Assembly (NCBI GenBank): GCA_965145485.1
Contig: CBCTCU010000002.1
Coordinates: forward strand, 66,340 to 130,339
From: CABQCM01 sp965145485
Lineage (GTDB): Bacteria > Bacillota > Clostridia > Oscillospirales > Acutalibacteraceae
Reading direction: 5' to 3'
DNA: 64,000 nucleotides
Shown one piece after another: positions 50,932-60,469 of the stretch; the stretch's first letter is position 1; every line of letters starts with the position of its first letter. The translations under genes and the position numbers were made by a program. A model generated the notes under the pieces. The model was given only the letters and a program-made list of their open reading frames with translations, ran no database searches and was not told the origin of the DNA.

Positions 50932-52509
50932 GTGCAGCACATTATCCTGACGGCCGCCACCGTAATTTTGGCGGCGTCCGCTTTTTTCGCACTGACGACC
51001 CAGCTGCAAATGCTGCAGCAAAATTCCTATTATAACAAGCGCTATATTTCCTACCTTCGCACCGCGCTGGGCTGGAGGACCTTCCTGGCCATCGGGTGCA
51101 CCGCCGTCCTTTGCGTGTTTTTGTGGTTTCCGCTATGGCAGGGCATGTGGTTTCTGGTGCTTTCGGTGGTCTTTTCGGCCGTGCGCACCGCCGACGCCGT
51201 GTCGCGGCAGAAAAAAGCCATCAAGCGGCTGGTGGTGACCGCGCGGGTCACCCGCCTGTACGCCACCGCCGGGATTGTGCTCGCAGCCGTGTGCATTCTG
51301 ACCGCCCTGCTGCCCGCCAGCCGGGCGCTGACGATGGTGATGTGCCTGCTCTGGCTTTGTACTCCGGCGCTGGCGATGCTGTCCAACCTCATCAACCGTC
51401 CGGTGGAACGCGGGGTGGCCCGGTATTATATCCGGGATGCCAAAAATATTCTCGCCGGCCATAAGGGGCTTCGCATTATCGGCGTGACCGGCAGCTATGG
51501 CAAGACCAGCACCAAATACATCCTTGGGCGGATGCTGTCCGAGCGCTACAACGTCCTCATCACGCCGGGCAGCTACAACACTCCCATGGGCGTGGTGCGC
51601 ACCATACGCGAGCAGCTGACCTCGACCACCGAGGTCTTTGTCTGTGAAATGGGGGCCAAGCAGGTGGGGGATATCCGGGAGATATGCGAGATTTGTCATC
51701 CCTCCATGGGGGTGATCACCTCGATCGGCCCGCAGCATCTCAACACCTTTGGGTCTATGGATCATATCGTCCAGACCAAATTCGAGCTGGCTGATTCAGT
51801 GCTTGGCGCGGGCGGCAAAGTTTTTGTCAATGTGGAAAATGAATTCATCCGCCAAAAGAGCCAGTCCATGCCCTGCGTGCGCTATGGCCTGCACGAGGGG
51901 GCCGATGTGTGGGCGGATGACGCCAGCTTTGACCGAAGCGGCTCCTCTTTTACCATCCACGCGGCAGGGCGCTCCATCCCGGTGCACACCCGGCTGCTGG
52001 GCGCTCACGCTGTGCTCAATATCACGGCCGCCGCCGCCGTGGCCATGGAGCTCGGGCTGACCGACACGGAGATCAAGGTTGCCGTCTCACAACTGACCCC
52101 GGTGGCTCACCGGCTGGAGATCAAGAGCTTTGTCAACCACTCCATTTTGATCGACGACGCCTACAATTCCAATCCCGAGGGTTGCCTTGCGGCGGTGGAG
52201 GTGCTCGGTTCCTTCGAGGGGATGCGCAAGGTCATTGTCACCCCGGGCCTGGTGGAGCTGGGGGAAAAAGAGTATGAGTGCAACCACGCCCTCGGCGCTG
52301 CGGCGGCGAAGGTCTGCGATGAGATCATTCTGGTTGGCGAGCAGCGTTCGGTTCCCCTGGCCGACGGGGCCAAAAGCGCGGGCTGCCCGCCGGAAAAGCT
52401 GGTGGTGGTCAAATCCTTTGCGGAGGCTTTGGCACGCCTGAAGTCGAGCGTGACCCGCGATACGGTGGTGCTCATTGAAAATGACCTGCCCGACAGCTAC
52501 GCCCGGTAA
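50932..52509 (+). CDS. MurF-like Mur ligase with N-terminal membrane domain
   Basis: 525 residues. The first 165 residues hold about four to five hydrophobic segments, absent from standard MurF. From about 180 a Mur ligase core: IGVTGSYGKTSTKYI (P-loop), GSYNTPMGVVRTIRE, MGAKQVGDIREI, and IDDAYNSNPEGCLAA, the MurF-type motif for the D-Ala-D-Ala ligating subfamily. GTG 50932 is preceded by GGGAGG at 7 nt. With ddl 536 bp downstream it probably adds D-Ala-D-Ala (or a variant) to a muramyl peptide at the membrane. The wider identity is inferred. Confidence 0.87.
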   Translation: MQHIILTAATVILAASAFFALTTQLQMLQQNSYYNKRYISYLRTALGWRTFLAIGCTAVLCVFLWFPLWQGMWFLVLSVVFSAVRTADAVSRQKKAIKRLVVTARVTRLYATAGIVLAAVCILTALLPASRALTMVMCLLWLCTPALAMLSNLINRPVERGVARYYIRDAKNILAGHKGLRIIGVTGSYGKTSTKYILGRMLSERYNVLITPGSYNTPMGVVRTIREQLTSTTEVFVCEMGAKQVGDIREICEICHPSMGVITSIGPQHLNTFGSMDHIVQTKFELADSVLGAGGKVFVNVENEFIRQKSQSMPCVRYGLHEGADVWADDASFDRSGSSFTIHAAGRSIPVHTRLLGAHAVLNITAAAAVAMELGLTDTEIKVAVSQLTPVAHRLEIKSFVNHSILIDDAYNSNPEGCLAAVEVLGSFEGMRKVIVTPGLVELGEKEYECNHALGAAAAKVCDEIILVGEQRSVPLADGAKSAGCPPEKLVVVKSFAEALARLKSSVTRDTVVLIENDLPDSYAR

Positions 52510-53045
52510 CCGGCGGGCCCAATGCGAGGCCCGGCAGGCCGGTTTCTGGCACGGCGGGCCGCAGCTCTCGGCCGGCTGAATTTTGGCCGGCCGCAATTGG
52601 GCGCCAAGATGCCGGCCGCAAAGGGTATGGCATAAGGCTATATCCCGGCCCATGCATGCCACTGCGGCGGAAGCAGCGACAGGCCGGTTCGGTTTCGCTG
52701 TGGCCGCTGGGTGCAGATTGTGACATCAGGCCGACCCAAGTAAATGGCCGCCAGCATCCGTTCGACGGCGTCGTGTTCATCGCAGGCGATTTGCCATGGT
52801 GGGAGCCCTCTGGCTGGATTTGTGCTTTGACGCCAAAACGCGGGAGCGGTTGGTGGATCAAGCGCCCTCTTTGGGGTGGGCTGAATGGACGTTATTGGCC
52901 GGAACGCGGGACCCAGAGCGTGCCGGCGAGCGCGTGCGGCGCACAGCGGCTGCGCTGACTGGGCCGGTTGGCTTTATATTTCGACAGAAAGGGAGCTTTT
53001 TGCGGCCGAGTGGGAAAGCTTGGCCCAAAGACAGGGGGATGCTTT
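52510..53045. other. Gene-free spacer between the MurF-like gene and ddl
   Basis: G+C-rich with inverted stretches built on GCCGGCC (52555-52625). Open frames here lack ribosome sites and family likeness. It could hold a ddl leader, but no known riboswitch is apparent. Confidence 0.4.
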
Positions 53046-54230
53046 ATGAAAACCAATGTCGCAGTTTTTTTCGGCGCCGCTTCGGTGGAGCATGAAATCT
53101 CGGTCATCTCGGCGGTGCAGGCCATGCACGCGTTTGACAGGGAGAAATACGAGCTGGTGCCGGTTTATATGACCAAAGACCGCCGGATGTTTACCGGCGA
53201 GGCGCTGTTTGATATGGATTCCTATCAGGATATCGACGCCATGCTGGCCGGGTGCCGGCCGGTGCTGCTGTCCTCGCGCGACGGCGTCGGGGTGCTCTAT
53301 GATTTGGACGGGGGGCTGCGCCGGCGAAAGGAAGTCGCCCGTTTTGACGTTGCTTTTCCGATTGTGCACGGCACCAACGGGGAGGATGGAAGCATCCAGG
53401 GCCTGTTTGAGATGCTGGGCGTGCCCTATGCCGGCTGCGACGTGATCTCGTCGGCGCTGGGCATGGATAAGATCCGGTTTAAACATATTCTGGCGGCTGA
53501 GGGTTTGCCTCACCTTCCCTGCGTTGCCGTGACCGCCCGCCAGTGGGCGGAGGATCCCGCCGCTGTGCGCGAGCGCATTGCCGGCGGGGTAGGCTTCCCC
53601 CTCATTGTCAAGCCGGCCAACCTGGGCTCCAGCGTGGGCATTTCCAAGGTCAATACCGGGGATGAGCTTGACGAAGCGCTCTCCCTCGCCTCTTCCTTTG
53701 CCGAGACGCTGCTGTGCGAGCGCGCCATTGGCAAGCTGCGTGAAATCAACTGCTCGGTTCTGGGCGACCGGGAAGGCGCGCAGGCCTCGGTCTGCGAGGA
53801 GCCCTTGATGGAGGATGAGATTCTCTCCTATACCGACAAGTATATGTCGGGCGCGTCCTCCAAGGGATCGAAGGGCATGAGCTCCTTAAAACGCAAGCTC
53901 CCCGCCGATCTTCCCGCCGAAAAGGCGGAGGAGATCCGCTCGCTTTCCCTGCGGGTATTTGAAGCGCTGGGCTGCTCCGGGGTAGCGCGCATCGATTACC
54001 TGCTCGATGGGGAGGACGGCGACCGGGTGTATGTCAATGAGATCAACACCATTCCCGGTTCGCTTGCCTTTTATCTGTGGGAGGCGACCGGCATCCCGTA
54101 TAAGGAGCTGCTCGACCGTCTGGTGGGTCTGGCCCTGCGCCGGGCGCGCCGGCGGAGCAACCTGATGTTTACCTACGAGACCAATATCCTTTCCATGGGC
54201 GGATTTGGGGCGAAGGGATGTAAAAAGTAA
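53046..54230 (+). CDS. ddl: D-alanine--D-alanine ligase
   Basis: ATP-grasp enzyme joining two D-Ala for peptidoglycan. 394 residues. N-terminal VAVFFGAASVEHEISVISA, FPIVHGTNGEDGSIQG, ATP-grasp LIVKPANLGSSVGISKV, the omega-loop segment EILSYTDKYMSG with the Tyr-Lys-Tyr layout of D-Ala-D-Ala enzymes, and the metal-binding VYVNEINTIPGSLAFYLW. Tyr rather than His or Phe in the loop argues against D-Lac or D-Ser specificity. ATG 53046 follows AGGGGGA. Confidence 0.94.
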   Translation: MKTNVAVFFGAASVEHEISVISAVQAMHAFDREKYELVPVYMTKDRRMFTGEALFDMDSYQDIDAMLAGCRPVLLSSRDGVGVLYDLDGGLRRRKEVARFDVAFPIVHGTNGEDGSIQGLFEMLGVPYAGCDVISSALGMDKIRFKHILAAEGLPHLPCVAVTARQWAEDPAAVRERIAGGVGFPLIVKPANLGSSVGISKVNTGDELDEALSLASSFAETLLCERAIGKLREINCSVLGDREGAQASVCEEPLMEDEILSYTDKYMSGASSKGSKGMSSLKRKLPADLPAEKAEEIRSLSLRVFEALGCSGVARIDYLLDGEDGDRVYVNEINTIPGSLAFYLWEATGIPYKELLDRLVGLALRRARRRSNLMFTYETNILSMGGFGAKGCKK

Positions 54231-54309
54231 CGGCGCCGCGCGCATTGGCACGAATTCCAGCCGGCCGGTTTTTGCCGGCGGTTTTGATAGAGCGAAAGGG
54301 GGGAGCGGC

Positions 54310-55578
54310 TTGACCAGCCTGTTGATCCGGCTATTTATCCGGGAAAAAGAAGACGTTAGCAGCGTCAAGGGAAGAAGCCGGTACGGACTGCTCGGCTCGT
54401 TAACGGGTATTGCCTGCAACCTGCTGCTGTTTCTCGCCAAGCTTCTTGCGGGCCTGGTTTCGGGGTCGGTGTCCATTATGGCCGACGCTTTTAATAATTT
54501 GTCCGACCTTGGCTCCTCGCTCGTTACCCTCATCGGCTTTAAAATGTCCTCCAAGCCGGCCGACCGGGAGCATCCCTTCGGTCACGGGCGCATCGAGTAC
54601 ATCACCGGCTTTATCGTGGCCATTGCCATTATTTACGTCGGTATTGAGCTGGCCCGCAGCTCGGTGGAAAAGATTTTCCATCCCGAGCCGGTCTCCTTCC
54701 ATCCCTTGACGGCCGCCGTGCTGGCGGCTTCCATTCTGGTCAAGCTGTGGATGTTCTTTTTTAACCGGAAGCTGGGGTGCATCATCAACTCGGCAACCCT
54801 GCGCGCCTCCGCGATGGATTCTTTCAGCGATATGGCTTCGACCTCGGCGGTGCTGCTGGCCTTCCTGTTGTCGAATGTCCTGCCGGTCAATCTCGACCCC
54901 TACATGGGCCTGCTGGTGGCGCTGTTCATCCTATATTCGGGCGTGGGGGTGGCGCGCGATACCCTCAACCCGCTGCTGGGGCAGCCCCCATCTCCTGAGC
55001 TGATCGATGCCGTCAGCCGCCATGTGTTGTCGTACGATGGCATTGTGGGCATCCACGACATGGTGGTGCACGACTACGGCCCAGGCAGGCGGTTTGTCTC
55101 GGTGCATGCCGAGGTGCCGGCCAATGTGGACATTCAGACCAGCCATGATATCATCGACTGCTGCGAGCGGGACGCGGAATCCAAGCTGGGGCTGGAAATG
55201 GTCGTACATATGGATCCCATCGCCACCGACGACGCCACGGTCGCCCGCGTGCGTGCCGAGGTAACCGATACGGCGCTTTCCATTGACCCCTGCCTGTCCA
55301 TTCACGATTTTCGCATGGTGGAAGGGGATACCCATACCAACCTGATTTTTGATCTGGTGGTGCCTGCCGGCTTTGCGTTGTCCGACGCCGAGTGTATCGA
55401 GCAAATTCGCCAGGGCGTGCGGGAAATTCATCCCGATTACTGCTGCGTCATTCATATTGATAAAAATTATGTCATGCAGACCGATTGCGATCAAAATCAA
55501 GGCGGCAACAAACGGGGATTGCCCCATTCCCACGCAGAGGGGGAGGGTGATTCCCACGCCAGAAAGGACGAAAAATGA
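54310..55578 (+). CDS. Cation diffusion facilitator efflux transporter
   Basis: Divalent-metal/proton antiporter. 422 residues with six membrane helices. Metal sites: MADAFNNLSDLGSS (helix 2, D-x3-D style), REHPFGHGRIEYI after it, and SAMDSFSDMAS in helix 5. A cytoplasmic C-terminal domain follows, ending in a His-rich tail with HSHAEG and SHARKDEK. TTG 54310 is chosen for GGGGGGAG 4-5 nt upstream. Its stop overlaps the galactokinase start by 4 bp. Zn, Fe or Mn substrate cannot be told. Confidence 0.92.
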   Translation: MTSLLIRLFIREKEDVSSVKGRSRYGLLGSLTGIACNLLLFLAKLLAGLVSGSVSIMADAFNNLSDLGSSLVTLIGFKMSSKPADREHPFGHGRIEYITGFIVAIAIIYVGIELARSSVEKIFHPEPVSFHPLTAAVLAASILVKLWMFFFNRKLGCIINSATLRASAMDSFSDMASTSAVLLAFLLSNVLPVNLDPYMGLLVALFILYSGVGVARDTLNPLLGQPPSPELIDAVSRHVLSYDGIVGIHDMVVHDYGPGRRFVSVHAEVPANVDIQTSHDIIDCCERDAESKLGLEMVVHMDPIATDDATVARVRAEVTDTALSIDPCLSIHDFRMVEGDTHTNLIFDLVVPAGFALSDAECIEQIRQGVREIHPDYCCVIHIDKNYVMQTDCDQNQGGNKRGLPHSHAEGEGDSHARKDEK

Positions 55579-56840
55579 GGGAGATAGAGCAGGTTTATCC
55601 TGCGCTCGAGCGCCTGTACGGGCCGGACGCGCCGGCTCAGAAGGGGAGGTACCGCCTTCTGCTGGACAGCTTTGAGGAGCTGTTTGGCAGCCAGGGGAGG
55701 CAGGTTCGGTTTTTCAGCGCGCCCGGGCGCAGTGAGATTATCGGCAACCACACCGATCATCAGCGGGGGCGGGTAGTGGCCGCCGCCATCAACCTCGACG
55801 CCATTGCGGCCGCGGCGCGGCGGGATGACGGCTGGATCTGCATCCAGTCCAAAGGCTATCCCATCGACCGGGTCGAGGTGTCCCAGCTAGAGCCGGTCGA
55901 GGGGGAGGCCGGCACCTCCGCAGCCCTCATCCGCGGCATGGCGGCCGAGCTCAGACGCCGGGGCTATCAGGCGGGGGGCTTCGACGCCTATACCACCTCG
56001 CAGGTGCTCAAGGGATCAGGGCTGTCCTCTTCGGCCGCGTTTGAGGTGTTGGTCGGCGGGATCATCAACGGGCTGTTTAATGATGGGCGCATTCCCCCGC
56101 AGGAGATTGCCATGGCCGCGCAGGAAGTGGAAAACCGATATTTTGGCAAGCCCAGCGGGCTGATGGATCAGATGGCCTCGGCGGTTGGCGGCCTGGTTGC
56201 GATTGATTTTCGCGACCCTGGCGCCCCGCTCATCGAGCCCGTCGACTGTGACTTTTCCACCAGCGGGTATGTTTTGTGCGTGGTGGATACCGGGGGGGAT
56301 CACACTTCCCTGACCGCCTCTTACGCCGCCATCACCGAGGAGATGAAGATGGTCGCCCGGCAAATGGGGAAAGACTGCCTGCGCGAGGTCGACCCGGACG
56401 AGTTCTACGCCAGCCTGGGAAAGCTCCGGCGCGTTTGCGGAGACAGGGCGCTGCTGCGCGCCTGCCATTTTGTAGAGGAAAACGAGCGGGCGGGGGAGTT
56501 GCGCGATGCCTTGGAGGCGGGGGACTACCGTGCCTTCAAACAATTGATCCTCAAGTCGGGGCGCAGTTCCTTTGAATATCTGCAAAACGTCGTCTCGCCC
56601 GGCAATGCGCAGGAGCAGGGCCTCTCCCTCGCGCTGCTGCTGTCCGAGCGCCTGCTCAGCGGGCGGGGCGCCTGGCGGGTGCATGGCGGCGGGTTTGCCG
56701 GTACCATTTTAGCGTTTGTGCCGGAGGACATGCTCGACGCATACCGTGAGGAAATGGAGTCGGTGTTCGGCGAGGGAAGCTGTTATGCCTTGCGGGTCCG
56801 GCAGGCGGGGATGACCGAGCTGCTGTCCGACGCAAAATAA
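55575..56840 (+). CDS. galK: Galactokinase (GHMP family)
   Basis: Phosphorylates galactose at C1 for the Leloir pathway. 421 residues. Signature SAPGRSEIIGNHTDHQRG (the GalK motif is usually G-R-V-N-L-I-G-E-H-T-D-Y, so this is a divergent form), ATP loop GSGLSSSAAFEVLVG, and the C-terminal HGGGFAGTILAFVP. Cotranslated with the CDF transporter by a 4-bp overlap. No galT or galE nearby. A related GHMP sugar kinase remains possible. Confidence 0.85.
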   Translation: MREIEQVYPALERLYGPDAPAQKGRYRLLLDSFEELFGSQGRQVRFFSAPGRSEIIGNHTDHQRGRVVAAAINLDAIAAAARRDDGWICIQSKGYPIDRVEVSQLEPVEGEAGTSAALIRGMAAELRRRGYQAGGFDAYTTSQVLKGSGLSSSAAFEVLVGGIINGLFNDGRIPPQEIAMAAQEVENRYFGKPSGLMDQMASAVGGLVAIDFRDPGAPLIEPVDCDFSTSGYVLCVVDTGGDHTSLTASYAAITEEMKMVARQMGKDCLREVDPDEFYASLGKLRRVCGDRALLRACHFVEENERAGELRDALEAGDYRAFKQLILKSGRSSFEYLQNVVSPGNAQEQGLSLALLLSERLLSGRGAWRVHGGGFAGTILAFVPEDMLDAYREEMESVFGEGSCYALRVRQAGMTELLSDAK

Positions 56841-56858
56841 TCTTTTTGAAAAACCATG

Positions 56859-56890
56859 CAGCCCGGCTGACAAATGTTGGCCGGGCTGTG
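56859..56890 (+). terminator. Terminator after galK
   Basis: CAGCCCGGC and GCCGGGCTG form a 9-bp stem with a 12-nt loop, followed by TGATTTA; short T content, moderate support. Confidence 0.6.
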
Positions 56891-57520
56891 ATTTATCGTG
56901 CGCTTTTCTCTGCTCGAGTAAGGGAGGTACGAGCGCCTGTGCTGCAATATGGGGCGAGAGGACTGCTTTTAGCAGACCGAGCAGTCTGAGCGCCGGGTGT
57001 TTTTCGTGTAGAGCCTTAAAACGCCAGTCGTATTGTACTGTTGACGCTTTTGGAATCTCTGCCTCCATCTCTAATGAGGAATTCTAAATTTTGGCATGCC
57101 GCATCTGCAACGGACTACAGCCTCCTGCTGCAGGCGGCCATGGGACGTATGCCGGCGCTGTGCGCGGCGGAGTCTTGCTGTGGCTGCCAAGGCTGGCGTC
57201 GGTCAGCGGAGTGTGAGGCATCCGTATCGTCTGGATTTCCGCCATTTCCCGTTTTACAATGTGTTTCCTTAATTTTTCTTTTTCTCTAGTCTCTTTCCAG
57301 GTTTGCCGTAGTCACAGCCCACGCGCCTGCGACCCCTTGACCCACGGCAGGACGGCGCGGCGGATATGGCTGAGAAGCTATGATGATACCGGCCGGCGAA
57401 AACGGAACGATGGGATACATCATCGGTTGAATCAGCGTATAAAAAGTCCGATCGCGATTGGACGGTCGGCCGACTTTGACGCAATCGTTTGCAGGAGGAA
57501 TTCCCCTCGCTCTCTTGGAC
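56891..57520. other. Gene-free region
   Basis: About 630 bp between galK and the oad promoter, including a T/C-rich stretch (57260-57300). No gene with family likeness. Open frames are short and overlap terminator-like sequence. Confidence 0.4.
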
Positions 57521-57563
57521 AAAAAAGCGGCGGCGCTTGCATATCAGGGGCCGCGGCTTTTTT
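57521..57563. terminator. Bidirectional terminator-like hairpin
   Basis: AAAAAAGC and GCTTTTTT ends with an inner G/C stem (GCGGC / GCCGC, one mismatch). No clear gene precedes it on either side; it may mark a lost gene. Confidence 0.55.
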
Positions 57564-57781
57564 GCTGTGAAATCTACGGGGAAACCTTTGAGCGGTCAGT
57601 GCGGGACGAATCCGACACAACCCGTAGGGGCAGGGCATATGCAATGCGCGCCAAAACACCGCAGCAAGGATTTTGGTCGCCGTCCGCCCTTGCTACCACG
57701 AAGGAGCGAGGGACAGAGCGTTGCTTTTTGATGGCTTTGCGCTGTCAAGCCGTGAGTAGCGATAAAAAATAAAAAAATGGA

Positions 57782-57810
57782 TTGTAAAACACCCCTTTTT
57801 GATATATAAT
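57782..57810 (+). promoter_or_regulatory. Promoter of the oadG-oadB pair
   Basis: TTGTAA and TATAAT (consensus) with a 17-bp spacer, in an A-rich context, about 125 bp before the first gene. Confidence 0.75.
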
Positions 57811-57936
57811 AATCCTGATATAGCGCAGCCTGCCGTGAGAGCGGTTGGCCGCCTCCATCCATAACGCGGGACAAGGGCTTCCAGCCAGTGAGGGAGCGTA
57901 GGATGCCGCGTTATCATTTTGGCAGGAGGGATCGGA

Positions 57937-58305
57937 ATGAAGATTCACTTTGAAGACACCATGCTGGTGACCGTCACGGGAATTGTCATTGTGTTTATTG
58001 TTTTGATTCTGTTGGTGCTGATTATGTATCTTTTTGGAAAGGTGGCCTCCTCGGGCAGCGCCAAAAAGGGCGGAAAGGCACAGGAAATTCCTGCGCCTGC
58101 AAATCAGAAGACGGCCCCTCCTGCGGGCATGGCGGCCGCCCTTCCCACCGGGGATGACGACGAGCTGATTGCCGTCATCGCCGCTGCGGTGCAAGCTCTT
58201 AGCGAGAGCAGCGGCAAAAGCTATGTGGTACGCAGTGTGCGTCCGGCGCTGTCGCGCCCGGTGTGGGCTTCCGCTGGGATTTATGAAAATACCCGCCCAT
58301 TTTAA
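57937..58305 (+). CDS. oadG: OadG-type small subunit of a sodium-pumping decarboxylase
   Basis: 122 residues. One membrane helix (about 11-34, VTGIVIVFIVLILLVLIM), a Lys/Pro-rich linker (42-65), and a C-terminal DDDELIAVIAAAVQAL motif with YVVRSVRPA, typical of OadG/MmdE subunits that assemble the complex. AGGAGGGA precedes the ATG. It lies 19 bp before oadB. The carboxyltransferase alpha and biotin-carrier genes are not adjacent. Confidence 0.85.
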   Translation: MKIHFEDTMLVTVTGIVIVFIVLILLVLIMYLFGKVASSGSAKKGGKAQEIPAPANQKTAPPAGMAAALPTGDDDELIAVIAAAVQALSESSGKSYVVRSVRPALSRPVWASAGIYENTRPF

Positions 58306-58324
58306 CGGATAGGAGAGCGGCCAT

Positions 58325-59539
58325 ATGGATTTTATTGCGCAGTTTTGGGAAGCCTTTCTCGGTATCGTCAATACTTCGGGAATCTATGATGCGGTCGTCA
58401 ATTTTCTATCAACGGGATGGCAGAACCTGGTCATGCTGGTTGTGGCATGCTGCCTGTTCTACCTCGCGATTAAGAAGCAGTTTGAGCCGTTGCTGCTGTT
58501 GCCCATCGCATTCGGGATGCTGCTGGCCAACCTTCCGGTGGCCGATTTGGGGCTGCACTACCATGACCTTTCAGAATTTTCCACCATATTTCAAGAGGGA
58601 AAGGCCTCTTTGATCGATTTCCTGTATCTTGGGGTCAAGGGAGGCATCTATCCGCCTTTGATTTTCCTCGGCGTTGGCGCTATGACCGATTTCGGCCCGC
58701 TGATCGCCAACCCCAAGAGCTTTTTGCTGGGCGCCGCCGCTCAGATTGGTATCTTTACCACCTTCATCGGGGCTGCGTTGCTGGGCTTTACCGCGGCTGA
58801 GGCCGGTTCCATCGGCATCATCGGCGGCGCGGACGGCCCGACCGCCATCTTCGTCGCCTCCAAGCTGCTGACCTCCGATTCGGCCATCAGCGTGGGCACC
58901 ATCGCCGTGGCGGCTTATTCCTATATGGCCCTGGTCCCCCTGATTCAGCCGCCGATCATGCGCGCGCTGACCACCAAAAAGGAGCGGGCGGTGGTCATGG
59001 AGCAGCTTCGCCCCGTTTCCAAGACCGAAAAAATCATCTTCCCGATTTTGATCACCCTGGTGGTTTCGTTGATCCTGCCGTCGGCCGCTTCCCTGGTGGG
59101 TATGCTGATGCTGGGCAACCTGCTGCGCGAGTGCGGCGTGGTCGACCGTCTGTCCAAGACGGCGCAGAACGAGCTGATGAACATTCTCGTCATCTTCCTT
59201 GGGGTGTCGGTGGGCGCCACCACCGATGGGAAAACCTTCCTTGTGCCGCAGACCCTCATGGTCATAGCACTCGGGCTGTTTGCCTTCTGCATGGGCACCG
59301 CGTTTGGCGTGCTCTTTGGTAAGATTATGTACGTCGCCACTAAGGGCAAGGTCAATCCACTCATCGGTTCGGCCGGCGTATCCGCCGTCCCGATGGCGGC
59401 CCGCGTATCCCAAAAGGTGGGCCAGGAGGAAAATCCGGGCAACTTCCTTCTCATGCATGCCATGGGGCCCAATGTGGCCGGCGTCATCGGCTCGGCTGTG
59501 GCGGCTGGTGTGCTGCTGCAGATGTGCCCCGGTATGTAA
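58325..59539 (+). CDS. oadB: Sodium-translocating decarboxylase beta subunit
   Basis: Membrane subunit that couples decarboxylation of a carboxybiotin intermediate to sodium export. 404 residues, about nine to ten membrane helices. The conserved region III GIIGGADGPTAIFVASKLL with the essential Asp lies near residue 170, and IGSAGVSAVPMAARV in region IV is intact. It is followed by a terminator. It could serve oxaloacetate, methylmalonyl-CoA or glutaconyl-CoA decarboxylase; the beta sequence alone does not tell. Confidence 0.93.
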   Translation: MDFIAQFWEAFLGIVNTSGIYDAVVNFLSTGWQNLVMLVVACCLFYLAIKKQFEPLLLLPIAFGMLLANLPVADLGLHYHDLSEFSTIFQEGKASLIDFLYLGVKGGIYPPLIFLGVGAMTDFGPLIANPKSFLLGAAAQIGIFTTFIGAALLGFTAAEAGSIGIIGGADGPTAIFVASKLLTSDSAISVGTIAVAAYSYMALVPLIQPPIMRALTTKKERAVVMEQLRPVSKTEKIIFPILITLVVSLILPSAASLVGMLMLGNLLRECGVVDRLSKTAQNELMNILVIFLGVSVGATTDGKTFLVPQTLMVIALGLFAFCMGTAFGVLFGKIMYVATKGKVNPLIGSAGVSAVPMAARVSQKVGQEENPGNFLLMHAMGPNVAGVIGSAVAAGVLLQMCPGM

Positions 59540-59552
59540 CTGGTTTGGATTA

Positions 59553-59588
59553 GGCCGTCTGCTCATCCATGGCAGGCGGCCTTTTGTT
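59553..59588 (+). terminator. Terminator of the oad genes
   Basis: GGCCGTCTGC / GCAGGCGGCC (one G-T pair), 9-nt loop, then TTTTGTTG. The further 350 bp to 59944 shows no gene. Confidence 0.85.
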
Positions 59589-59944
59589 GATAGAGGGCCC
59601 GCCCGTTCGGCTCAGGCAGATATCCGCCGAAAGCCCCGCCTTCCAGTGGGGAGCGAATCGGGCGGCCCGCCCGACGGTGCTTTGGCATAGCATGAGGAAT
59701 GTTACCATATAGAGGGGCCTCCATCCAAGTGCGGGTTGTGGGGGGAACGGACCCTTTGCAGTAACGGACCGCAGGATGGCCGGAAAGGGCTGATTCGGCC
59801 CGCCAGTGTACGAGGTAGGTACGCTATGGGCAGCGGCAGGTTGCGGCATGAAAGATTCCCGCGCTACCCACCGGTTCCGTTCGGGGCAAGGGTTCTCAGA
59901 ACCATTTTGAAAATATCACAATACATAGGCAGGAGGCAGGCGGA

Positions 59945-60430
59945 ATGAAACGCGAGGATTATATCTCATGGGACGAATATTTTATGGGGGTAGCCCTGTT
60001 GGCTGCCAAACGCAGCAAGGACCCCAACACGCAGGTCGGCGCGTGCATCGTCAGCAAGGATAATATTATTTTGTCCACCGGTTACAATGGCTTCCCCGCC
60101 GGCTGTTCGGACGACGAATATCCGTGGGAGCGCGAGGGGGAATCCACCAAGTATCCTTATGTGGTGCACGCCGAGCTCAACGCCATCCTCAACGCGGGCG
60201 GCCGTTCCCTGCGGGGGGCGCGCATTTATGTCGATTTGTTCCCCTGCAACGAGTGCGCCAAGGCGATCATACAGTCTGGCATCGTGGAGGTCATCTATCT
60301 GTCGGACAAGTATGCCGAGACCGATTCCACCCTGGCCTCCAAGCGGATGCTGGCGTCGGCGGGGGTTGCGCTCCGCCGGCTGGAGCAGCATACCGACCGG
60401 ATTGTGCTAAATTTTCAGTCCGAAACATAA
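59945..60430 (+). CDS. dCMP/cytidylate deaminase (ComEB-like)
   Basis: Deaminates dCMP to dUMP for dTMP supply. 161 residues. Zinc motifs VVHAELNAILN (H-A-E, general base Glu) and PCNECAKAII (P-C-x-x-C), with the nucleotide-recognition segment STGYNGFPAGCSD. AGGAGGCAGGCGGA lies upstream of the ATG. Family length normal. A small allosteric dCTP-binding C-terminus is not evident. Confidence 0.95.
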   Translation: MKREDYISWDEYFMGVALLAAKRSKDPNTQVGACIVSKDNIILSTGYNGFPAGCSDDEYPWEREGESTKYPYVVHAELNAILNAGGRSLRGARIYVDLFPCNECAKAIIQSGIVEVIYLSDKYAETDSTLASKRMLASAGVALRRLEQHTDRIVLNFQSET

Positions 60431-60469
60431 ACATAATATCCGCCACTGCGGCGAATATTTCAACCGGCC

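Noticed and set aside
53046..54230. D-Ala-D-Ser or D-Ala-D-Lac (Van-type) ligase
   Set aside because: The omega-loop carries the Tyr-Lys-Tyr layout of D-Ala-D-Ala enzymes, and no vanT, vanX or vanH gene is adjacent.
57458..57772. 104-codon frame upstream of the oad promoter
   Set aside because: It runs through a terminator-like hairpin; no family likeness.
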